This document shows positions 1-5,011 of a stretch of DNA of 5,011 nt, one piece after another. A program made the position numbers and the translations under genes. Positions within the stretch are counted from its first letter, which is position 1. Every line of letters begins with the position of its first letter. Source of the stretch: Bordetella sp. (GTDB lineage: Bacteria; Pseudomonadota; Gammaproteobacteria; Burkholderiales; Burkholderiaceae_B); assembly GCA_027450125.1 (NCBI GenBank), contig DAIDKG010000294.1, forward strand, positions 1 through 5,011, read 5' to 3'. The notes beneath the pieces were generated by a model that was not told the origin of the DNA, searched no databases, and worked only from the letters and a program-made list of their open reading frames with translations.

Positions 1-196
1 CATCATCGCCTCGGGGCGCGCCGACCTATGCGCCCTCGCGCGCCCGCACCTGGCCGACGCCTCCTGGACGCTGCGCGAGAGCGCGCGCGTGGGCTACACC
101 GACGTGGCCTGGCCCAAGCAGTATTTCGCCGGCAAGCGCCAGCTCGAAACCAACTTCGAGCGCGCCGCGGCCTACGCCAGGCTGGACATCAAATGA
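1..196 (+). CDS. C-terminal end of OYE-type flavin oxidoreductase, probable 2-aminobenzoyl-CoA monooxygenase/reductase (partial)
   Basis: Only the last 64 codons are present (first full codon at base 2, TGA at 194-196); the start lies outside the window. The visible peptide begins [19 protein letters not shown] and continues through a [18 protein letters not shown] stretch. The GRADLxALARPxL block is the typical end of the FMN-binding barrel in Old Yellow Enzyme-like NADH:flavin oxidoreductases. The following '[13 protein letters not shown]' tail resembles the C-terminus of the bifunctional 2-aminobenzoyl-CoA monooxygenase/reductase, also annotated salicylyl-CoA 5-hydroxylase/oxidoreductase. 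In that family an N-terminal FAD monooxygenase hydroxylates the aryl-CoA and the C-terminal OYE domain reduces the ring. The monooxygenase half cannot be seen here, so a stand-alone OYE reductase remains possible. The CoA ligase, crotonase and dehydrogenases downstream favour the bifunctional form. The stop overlaps the start of the SDR gene (ATGA), which suggests translational coupling. Confidence 0.8.
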   Translation, partial: IIASGRADLCALARPHLADASWTLRESARVGYTDVAWPKQYFAGKRQLETNFERAAAYARLDIK

Positions 197-1002
197 GCGC
201 GCCTGCGGATCAAGCTTTGGCGGGCCGCCACGCGTTGGTCACCGGCGGTGCGCGCGGCATAGGCCTGGCCTGCGCCAGTGCCCTGCTGGCGCGCGGCGCG
301 CAAGTCACGCTGCTGGGCCGAGGCCGCGATTCCCTGCAAGCCGCCGTGGCCGGGCTGAGCGCGTCCGAGCCGACCGCGCACGGCCGCGCAGGTTTCGTGC
401 CTGCCGACATCGCCGACATGGCTTCGGTGCAGGCTGCCTTCGAACAGGCCGCGCGGCAATTCGGCCCCATCCACATCCTGGTCAACAATGCCGGCCAGGC
501 CACCAGCCAGCCGTTCGCGCGCACCGACGCCAAGCTCTGGCGCGACATGATGGCCGTGAACCTGGACGGCACCTTCCACTGCATGCAGGCCGCGCTGCCC
601 GGCATGCTCGCCGCGGGCTGGGGCCGCATCATCAACGTCGCCAGCACCGCGGGTCTGATCGGCTACGCCTACGTCAGCGCCTACGTCGCAGCCAAGCATG
701 GCGTCATCGGCCTCACCCGCTCGGTTGCCCTAGAAGTCGCCAGGAAAGGCATCACCGTCAACGCCGTGTGCCCCGGCTACACCGAGACCGACATCGTGCG
801 CGACGCGGTGGCCAACATCGTGGCAAAGACCGGCATGAGCGAAGACCAGGCCCGCGCCAAACTGGCCGAACGCAACCCGCAAGGCAGGCTGGTGCAACCG
901 AGCGAAGTCGCCGACGCGGTGGCATGGCTGGCCCTGCCGAGCGCATCGTCCATCAACGGCCAAGCCATCTCCGTAGACGGCGGCGAAGTAATGACGGGCT
1001 AA
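193..1002 (+). CDS. SDR-family NAD(P)-dependent oxidoreductase, probable 3-hydroxyacyl-CoA dehydrogenase
   Basis: A 269-residue classical short-chain dehydrogenase, normal in length for the family and presumably cytoplasmic. The Rossmann cofactor motif TGGARGIG is at residues 17-24, the NNAG motif at 98-101, the catalytic Asn at 123, Ser at 151, and the YxxxK pair at Tyr164/Lys168. A PGYTET segment follows at about 194-199 and the C-terminus has the usual SVDGG. Arg43 just after the second beta strand, in place of an acidic residue, hints at NADP(H) rather than NAD(H); this is a weak inference. The ATG at 193 was chosen because the homologous part begins about ten residues later and ATGA overlaps the stop of the upstream gene. 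The same frame is open back to an ATG at 28, but that stretch overlaps the oxidoreductase tail and has no SDR character. In this context the likely role is oxidation of a hydroxyacyl-CoA made after ring reduction or hydration. The family is certain; the substrate is inferred. Confidence 0.93.
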   Translation: MSAPADQALAGRHALVTGGARGIGLACASALLARGAQVTLLGRGRDSLQAAVAGLSASEPTAHGRAGFVPADIADMASVQAAFEQAARQFGPIHILVNNAGQATSQPFARTDAKLWRDMMAVNLDGTFHCMQAALPGMLAAGWGRIINVASTAGLIGYAYVSAYVAAKHGVIGLTRSVALEVARKGITVNAVCPGYTETDIVRDAVANIVAKTGMSEDQARAKLAERNPQGRLVQPSEVADAVAWLALPSASSINGQAISVDGGEVMTG

Positions 1003-1155
1003 CCGAGACACCGAGAGCCGAGGACCCCGGAGGAATCCGAAGCGCGGGGCGGCCATCCGCAGGCGCGGAAGCGGCGAGCATCGGAATTGCGCAGGGCAGC
1101 CTCGGCGGCTTAAGAACTCAAATAGATCGCACAGTAAAAAATCAGGAGACACCCA
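1003..1155 (+). other. Intra-operon spacer with abrupt GC-rich to AT-rich change
   Basis: This is the longest gap in the window (153 bp). Bases 1003-1110 are about 73% G+C by hand count, and bases 1111-1155 only about 38%. The first part contains short near-repeats (GCGCGG followed by GCGG at about 1045 and 1063) and an inverted pair GCCGAGG (1017-1023)/CCTCGGC (1100-1106) separated by 76 nt. No compact hairpin with a T-tract is visible, so I do not call a terminator. No ATG-started coding frame with sensible composition lies inside it. I found no good sigma-70 or sigma-54 promoter: TTGCGC at 1087 has no proper -10 partner. The AT-rich end probably keeps the ribosome binding site of the crotonase gene unstructured and could carry a promoter too weak to recognise by eye. 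Confidence 0.5.
1144..1149 (+). promoter_or_regulatory. Ribosome binding site of the crotonase gene
   Basis: AGGAGA lies six bases before the ATG at 1156, in an AT-rich leader. It decides the start: the later in-frame ATGs at 1177 and 1198 have no such purine-rich site at the right distance. Confidence 0.75.
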
Positions 1156-2007
1156 ATGTCCGAAACCGAACACACCATGAAGCACCACAAGCGCCCCATG
1201 GCCGGCTACCAGCCCCGCAACTTCCTGTGGCAGGTCTCCGACGACCACAAGGTCGCCACCATCACCCTGATCCGTCCCGACCGCAAGAATCCGCTCACCT
1301 TCGACTCCTACGCCGAACTGCGCGACCTGTTCCGCGCCCTGGTCTACGCCACCGACATCAAGGTAGTCGTGATCACCGGCGCCGGCGGCAACTTCTGCTC
1401 CGGCGGCGACGTGCACGAAATCATCGGCCCGCTCACCAGGATGAGCATGCCCGAACTGCTGGACTTCACCCGCATGACGGGCGATCTGGTCAAGGCCATG
1501 CGCGCCTGCCCGCAGCCCATCGTGGCCGCAGTCGACGGCGTGTGCGCCGGCGCCGGCGCCATGGTGGCGCTGGCCAGCGACATGCGCCTTGGTACGCCCG
1601 CGGCCAAGACCGCTTTCCTCTTTACCCGCGTCGGCCTGGCCGGCGCCGACATGGGCGCCTGCTCACTGCTGCCGCGCATGATCGGGCAGGGCCGCGCCAG
1701 CGAACTGCTCTATACCGGCCGCGCGATGTCTTCCGAGGAAGGCAGCGCCTGGGGTTTCTTCAACGCTTTGCACAGTTCGGAAGATTTGGCCTCCGCCGCC
1801 GCCAGGCTGGCGGCGCAGATCGCCGCCGGCCCCACGTTCGCGCACGGCGTCACCAAGAAGCTGCTGCACCAGGAATGGAACATGGGCGTGGACGAGGCCA
1901 TCGAGGCCGAAGCCGAGGCGCAGGCCATCTGCATGGCCACCCAAGACTTCCATCGCGCCTACCACGCCTTCGTGGCCAAGCAAAAACCCGTGTTCGAAGG
2001 AAATTGA
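1156..2007 (+). CDS. Enoyl-CoA hydratase/isomerase (crotonase) family protein
   Basis: A 283-residue crotonase-fold protein, slightly longer than the usual 255-265 because of an N-terminal extension of about 20 residues rich in His and Lys. The oxyanion-hole segments are visible: FCSGGD at residues 80-85 and CAGAGAM at 130-136. A GLAGADMG segment at 160-167 is followed by the LLPRMIG helix. Where rat mitochondrial enoyl-CoA hydratase has Glu144 (GGGCE), this protein has Met136. The Glu164 region (PEI) reads FTRVG, with no Glu; Asp165 is the nearest acidic residue. It may therefore not be a standard hydratase; isomerisation, C-C hydrolysis or ring opening of an alicyclic CoA ester are alternatives. 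Fold assignment is firm, the reaction open. The start at 1156 is supported by AGGAGA six bases upstream. The next gene begins one base after its stop, so the two are almost certainly co-translated. Confidence 0.9.
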   Translation: MSETEHTMKHHKRPMAGYQPRNFLWQVSDDHKVATITLIRPDRKNPLTFDSYAELRDLFRALVYATDIKVVVITGAGGNFCSGGDVHEIIGPLTRMSMPELLDFTRMTGDLVKAMRACPQPIVAAVDGVCAGAGAMVALASDMRLGTPAAKTAFLFTRVGLAGADMGACSLLPRMIGQGRASELLYTGRAMSSEEGSAWGFFNALHSSEDLASAAARLAAQIAAGPTFAHGVTKKLLHQEWNMGVDEAIEAEAEAQAICMATQDFHRAYHAFVAKQKPVFEGN

Positions 2008-2008
2008 G

Positions 2009-3178
2009 ATGCGTGACGCAAGCTGGCTCTCCTGGCCCTTCTTCGACGATGCGCACCGCAAGCTCGCGCACGATCTGGATGCCTGGTGCGAAAAGAACCT
2101 GGCCCATGTGGACCATCACGACGCCGATGCCGCGTGCAGACAGCTGGTACGTGCGCTGGGCGCGGCCGGTTGGCTGCGCTACGCCGTGCCTGCGGGCCCG
2201 AACGGCGCGTGGGGCGGCCAGTTGCAGCAGGTGGATTCGCGCTCGATCTGCATCCTGCGCGAAACCCTGGCGCGTTTCGAGGGCCTGGCCGATTTCGCCT
2301 TCGCCATGCAAGGCCTGGGCAGCGGCGCGATCTCGCTGATGGGGTCGGACGAACTGCGTCTGCGCTACCTGCCGCGCGTGGCGCGCGGCGAGGCCATCGC
2401 CGCCTTTGCCTTGTCCGAACCCGATGCAGGGTCGGACGTGGCCGCCATGTCGTGCCAAGCGCGTCTCGAAGGCGACTACTACGTGCTCGACGGCGAGAAG
2501 ACCTGGATATCCAACGCCGGCATCGCCGACTTCTACTGCGTGTTCGCGCGCACGGGCGAAGCGCCCGGCGCGCGCGGCATCAGCGCCTTCGTGGTGGATG
2601 CTGGCACGCCCGGCTTTGCCGTGGCCGAACGCTTCGACCTGATCGCGCCGCATCCGCTGGGCCGCTTGCGCTTCGATAATTGCCGCATACCCGTGGGCCA
2701 GCGCCTGGGCGATGCCGGCCAGGGGTTCAAGCTGGCCATGATGACGCTGGACATCTTCCGCGCCTCGGTGGCCGCAGCAGCGCTGGGGTTCGCGCGCCGG
2801 GCGCTCGACGAGGGCCTGAACCGCGCCCGCAGCCGCTCCATGTTCGGCCAGACCCTGGCCGACCTGCAACTGACGCAGGCGGCGCTGGGCGAGATGGACA
2901 CGGCCATCGATGCGTCGGCGCTTTTGACCTACCGCGCCGCCTGGCAGCGCGACGTGCAGGGCACGCGAACCACGCGCGAAGCCGCCATGGCCAAGATGAC
3001 GGCCACCGAATCGGCGCAGACGGTCATCGACCGTGCGCTGCAGATGTTCGGCGGCCTGGGCGTGGTGTCAGGCGTGGCCGTCGAGAAGCTCTATCGCGAG
3101 ATTCGCGCGCTGCGCATCTACGAAGGCGCGACCGAAGTGCAGAAGCTCATCATCGCGCGAGAGCTGCTCAAGACCTGA
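2009..3178 (+). CDS. Acyl-CoA dehydrogenase family protein
   Basis: A 389-residue FAD-dependent acyl-CoA dehydrogenase of normal length. The N-terminal helical domain runs to about residue 130. The flavin/substrate signature [11 protein letters not shown] is at 134-144 and KTWISNAG at 164-171. The C-terminal helical domain contains [10 protein letters not shown] (346-355) and RIYEGATE (369-376). Glu372 in YEGATE sits where medium- and short-chain acyl-CoA dehydrogenases carry the catalytic base, so the protein should be active in alpha,beta-dehydrogenation, passing electrons to electron-transfer flavoprotein (known for the family, not encoded here). The start at 2009 lies one base after the crotonase stop, and AAGGA at 1997-2001 inside the end of that gene gives a seven-base spacing. 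In the operon it probably oxidises an alicyclic or dicarboxylic acyl-CoA formed after ring reduction. The exact substrate is not readable; a glutaryl-CoA-type decarboxylating role was considered but has no positive support. Confidence 0.93.
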   Translation: MRDASWLSWPFFDDAHRKLAHDLDAWCEKNLAHVDHHDADAACRQLVRALGAAGWLRYAVPAGPNGAWGGQLQQVDSRSICILRETLARFEGLADFAFAMQGLGSGAISLMGSDELRLRYLPRVARGEAIAAFALSEPDAGSDVAAMSCQARLEGDYYVLDGEKTWISNAGIADFYCVFARTGEAPGARGISAFVVDAGTPGFAVAERFDLIAPHPLGRLRFDNCRIPVGQRLGDAGQGFKLAMMTLDIFRASVAAAALGFARRALDEGLNRARSRSMFGQTLADLQLTQAALGEMDTAIDASALLTYRAAWQRDVQGTRTTREAAMAKMTATESAQTVIDRALQMFGGLGVVSGVAVEKLYREIRALRIYEGATEVQKLIIARELLKT

Positions 3179-3192
3179 ATGCCCGAGACCCG

Positions 3193-3208
3193 GCGGCCGC
3201 AGAGCCGC
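3193..3208 (+). other. Small GC hairpin in the ligase leader
   Basis: GCGGC (3193-3197) and GCCGC (3204-3208) can pair around a six-base loop, within the 55-bp gap between the acyl-CoA dehydrogenase and ligase genes. The stem has only five pairs and no T-tract follows, so it is not a terminator. In DNA this rich in G+C it may be chance; at most it could affect mRNA stability or the accessibility of the downstream ribosome binding site. Confidence 0.25.
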
Positions 3209-3215
3209 AGTCATC

Positions 3216-3225
3216 AAGGAGGAGA
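3216..3225 (+). promoter_or_regulatory. Strong ribosome binding site of the CoA ligase gene
   Basis: AAGGAGGAGA is close to a perfect anti-16S match and ends eight bases before the ATG at 3234. It fixes the ligase start. The same frame is open upstream to 3033, but that part lies inside the acyl-CoA dehydrogenase gene and has no ligase homology. This is the strongest site in the window, which suggests the ligase is translated independently of the gene before it. Confidence 0.8.
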
Positions 3226-3233
3226 ACACTGCC

Positions 3234-4880
3234 ATGGAAAAATCCGCACACGTAGATACGTTTGCCCGCGACAACCTGCCCGCACCGCAGGAATGGCCCG
3301 AGATCCTGGACAGCCCGGACACGCGCTATCCCGCGCGCTTCAATTGCGCGGTGGAGCTGGTCGACGCCGTCGTGGCGAGCGGCATGGGCGAACGCGTCGC
3401 GCTGCGCTGGCGCCAGGACGGCAAGCCCGCGTCGATGACTTACGACGCGCTGCGCCGCCTGAGCAACCGCATCGCGCATGTGCTGAGTGAAGACCTGCAG
3501 CTCAAGCCGGGCAACCGCGTGCTGCTGCGCGGCCCCAACAACGTCATGATGGCCGCTACCTGGCTGGCCGCGATCAAGGCGGGCCTGGTCACCGTGCCCA
3601 CCATGCCGCTGCTGCGCGCCAAGGAGCTCGAGCAGGCGATAAGCAAGGCCGAGATCCATGCGGTGCTGTGCGATGCGCGCCTGAAGGACGAGGCCCTGGC
3701 CTGCATGGACCCCAGGAGCGAGCACCACTGCCCGGGCCTGGAAAAGGTGGCGCTGTTCAACGACGCCACGGCCGATGCGATCGACACCCTTGCGGCGCAA
3801 AAGCCCGACGACTATGCCGCCTGCGACACGGCGTCCGACGACGTCTGCCTGATCGCCTTCACCAGCGGCACCACCGGTGCGCCCAAGGGCTGCATGCACT
3901 TTCATCGCGACGTGCTTGCCATGTGCGACCTGTTCCCGCGCCACGTCATCAGGCCGCAGGCCGACGACATATTCTGCGGCACGCCCCCCCTGGCATTCAC
4001 GTTCGGCCTGGGCGGCCTGCTGTGCTTTCCGCTGCGCGTGGGCGCCTCCACCGTGCTGTCGGAAAAACTCACGCCCGACCTGCTGCTGGCCGAGATCCAG
4101 GATTTCCGCGCCAGCATCGTTTTCACCGCGCCCACTTTCTATCGCCAGATGGCGGCGCTGGTCGGCAAATACGACATCCGTTCCCTCAAGAAGAGCGTCT
4201 CGGCCGGCGAGGCCCTGCCCGACGCCACGCGCCAGTTGTGGAAGCAGGCCACAGGCATCGAGATGATCGACGGCATCGGCGGCACCGAGATGATCCACGT
4301 CTTCGTCTCCAGCCCTCCCGACCAGGTGCGCCAGGGCGCCATCGGCAAGGTCGTGCCCGGCTATGTCGCCCAGGTGGTCGGCGACGACATGCAGCCCGTA
4401 CCCAACGGCACGCCCGGTCGCCTTGCGGTCAAGGGACCCACCGGCTGCCGCTATCTCGCCGACGAGCGCCAGCGCAAGTTCGTGCAGCAGGGCTGGAACC
4501 TGCCCGGCGACACGTTCGTGCAGGACGACGACGGCTATTTCTTCTATCAGGCCCGCAATGACGACATGATCATCTCGGACGGCTACAACATCTCCGGCCC
4601 CGAGGTGGAAGACGCCCTGATGCGGCACGAGGCGGTGGCCGAGTGCGGCGTGGTGGGCAAGCCCGACGAGGAGCGCGGCCAGTTGGTCAAGGCTTTCGTG
4701 GTGCTCAAGCTGGGCTACGAAGGCACGCCCGAACTGGCTGCCCGCCTGCAGGATTTCGTCAAGGCCACCGTCGCGCCCTACAAGTATCCGCGCGAGATCG
4801 AATTCCTGGCCGCGCTGCCGCGCACCGAAACCGGCAAGCTGCAGCGCTATGCCCTGCGCCAGCGCGGCGCCTCACGCTGA
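3234..4880 (+). CDS. abmG: Benzoate-CoA ligase family enzyme, probable 2-aminobenzoate-CoA ligase
   Basis: A 548-residue ATP-dependent acyl-CoA synthetase of the ANL superfamily (AMP-forming), presumably cytoplasmic, converting an aromatic acid, ATP and CoA to aryl-CoA, AMP and pyrophosphate. All core motifs are present: P-loop [10 protein letters not shown] at residues 210-219, SAGEALP at 323-329, DGIGGTE at 346-352, PGD at 424-426, the hinge [20 protein letters not shown] at 440-459, and the adenylation lysine Lys535 in PRTETGKLQ. The N-terminal [11 protein letters not shown] segment and the [13 protein letters not shown] segment (249-261) match the benzoate/2-aminobenzoate-CoA ligase branch rather than fatty acyl-CoA synthetases. 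Together with the oxidoreductase at the start of the window, this points to 2-aminobenzoate as substrate; benzoate, salicylate or another ortho-substituted benzoate cannot be excluded. The symbol abmG is assigned by family and context only. The start follows a very strong ribosome binding site. A thioesterase gene begins 13 bases after its stop. Confidence 0.88.
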   Translation: MEKSAHVDTFARDNLPAPQEWPEILDSPDTRYPARFNCAVELVDAVVASGMGERVALRWRQDGKPASMTYDALRRLSNRIAHVLSEDLQLKPGNRVLLRGPNNVMMAATWLAAIKAGLVTVPTMPLLRAKELEQAISKAEIHAVLCDARLKDEALACMDPRSEHHCPGLEKVALFNDATADAIDTLAAQKPDDYAACDTASDDVCLIAFTSGTTGAPKGCMHFHRDVLAMCDLFPRHVIRPQADDIFCGTPPLAFTFGLGGLLCFPLRVGASTVLSEKLTPDLLLAEIQDFRASIVFTAPTFYRQMAALVGKYDIRSLKKSVSAGEALPDATRQLWKQATGIEMIDGIGGTEMIHVFVSSPPDQVRQGAIGKVVPGYVAQVVGDDMQPVPNGTPGRLAVKGPTGCRYLADERQRKFVQQGWNLPGDTFVQDDDGYFFYQARNDDMIISDGYNISGPEVEDALMRHEAVAECGVVGKPDEERGQLVKAFVVLKLGYEGTPELAARLQDFVKATVAPYKYPREIEFLAALPRTETGKLQRYALRQRGASR

Positions 4881-4893
4881 TACCGGAGAATCC

Positions 4894-5011
4894 ATGCAGA
4901 ACGAGGCAGGCAAGCCCTACACCAGCGAAACCCAGGTACGCTTCCGGCATTGCGATCCGGCGGGCATCGTGTTTTATCCACGCTATTTCGAGATGATCAA
5001 CGACTTTGTCG
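4894..5011 (+). CDS. N-terminus of acyl-CoA thioesterase, 4-hydroxybenzoyl-CoA thioesterase/YbgC-type hot-dog fold (partial)
   Basis: The first 39 codons of a gene that runs off the window end. The peptide contains [19 protein letters not shown] (residues 15-33), the hallmark of the 4-hydroxybenzoyl-CoA thioesterase group of hot-dog proteins. Asp21 in [10 protein letters not shown] corresponds to the catalytic aspartate (Asp17) of the Pseudomonas 4-hydroxybenzoyl-CoA thioesterase. GGAGA at 4885-4889 precedes the ATG by four bases, a rather short but usable spacing, and only 13 bases separate it from the ligase stop, so it belongs to the same operon. Its likely job is to hydrolyse an aryl-CoA or a dead-end CoA ester and return free CoA. 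The substrate cannot be read from the N-terminus. Confidence 0.87.
   Translation, partial: MQNEAGKPYTSETQVRFRHCDPAGIVFYPRYFEMINDFV

Noticed and set aside
28..192. Upstream extension of the SDR gene to the ATG at 28
   Set aside because: This part lies inside the reading frame of the OYE-type oxidoreductase and is Arg/Ala-rich with no SDR features; the ATG at 193 fits the family length.
1017..1106. Inverted repeat GCCGAGG/CCTCGGC as a possible terminator or regulatory structure
   Set aside because: The arms are only seven bases, separated by 76 bases, with no T-tract; likely chance in GC-rich DNA.
1087..1115. Possible sigma-70 promoter with TTGCGC and TTAAGA at 17-base spacing
   Set aside because: The -35 matches three and the -10 only about two of six consensus bases, too weak to call.
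768..2339. Long + strand open frame (523 codons) across the SDR end, the spacer and the crotonase
   Set aside because: It is an Arg/Pro-rich translation in the wrong frame of two recognised genes and comes from the high G+C at third positions.
3193..3200. GCGGCCGC eight-base palindrome
   Set aside because: Expected occasionally in GC-rich DNA; it has no partner sites nearby and no evident biological role beyond the small hairpin noted.
3168..4628. Long antisense open frame (486 codons) opposite the CoA ligase
   Set aside because: It mirrors the codon pattern of the high-GC ligase gene, its translation is rich in His, Gly, Ala and Val without recognisable motifs, and the + strand carries a clear full-length enzyme.

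Overview
The window is high-GC bacterial DNA, packed with co-directional genes on the + strand that have short gaps or overlaps. The base composition and the protein repertoire suggest a betaproteobacterium of the Burkholderiales (Bordetella/Achromobacter-like). That placement is inference from style and family recognition, not from a marker gene.

Layout from left to right: (1) the last 64 codons of a flavin oxidoreductase of the Old Yellow Enzyme type, ending like the C-terminus of the bifunctional 2-aminobenzoyl-CoA monooxygenase/reductase (also annotated salicylyl-CoA 5-hydroxylase/oxidoreductase); (2) a short-chain dehydrogenase whose ATG overlaps the previous stop; (3) a 153-bp spacer that changes abruptly from GC-rich to AT-rich just before the next gene; (4) an enoyl-CoA hydratase/isomerase (crotonase) family protein; (5) an acyl-CoA dehydrogenase starting one base after it; (6) a 55-bp gap with a strong ribosome binding site; (7) a benzoate/2-aminobenzoate-CoA ligase family enzyme; (8) the first 39 codons of a 4-hydroxybenzoyl-CoA-type hot-dog thioesterase, cut by the window end.

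Together these look like part of one catabolic operon for an ortho-substituted aromatic acid, most likely 2-aminobenzoate (anthranilate), through the aerobic 'hybrid' CoA-thioester route described in Azoarcus evansii. The ligase would make the aryl-CoA, and the flavin monooxygenase/reductase would hydroxylate and dearomatise the ring. The crotonase, SDR and acyl-CoA dehydrogenase would carry out beta-oxidation-like steps and ring opening. The thioesterase would release CoA from an end product or a stalled intermediate. The exact substrate and the step assigned to each beta-oxidation-type enzyme cannot be fixed from sequence alone.

I see no mobile element, CRISPR array, RNA gene or convincing terminator. 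The region is a recognisable metabolic operon rather than a new class of system. The points most worth a second look are a crotonase that seems to lack both canonical catalytic glutamates, the unusual spacer inside the operon, and the unresolved aromatic substrate.
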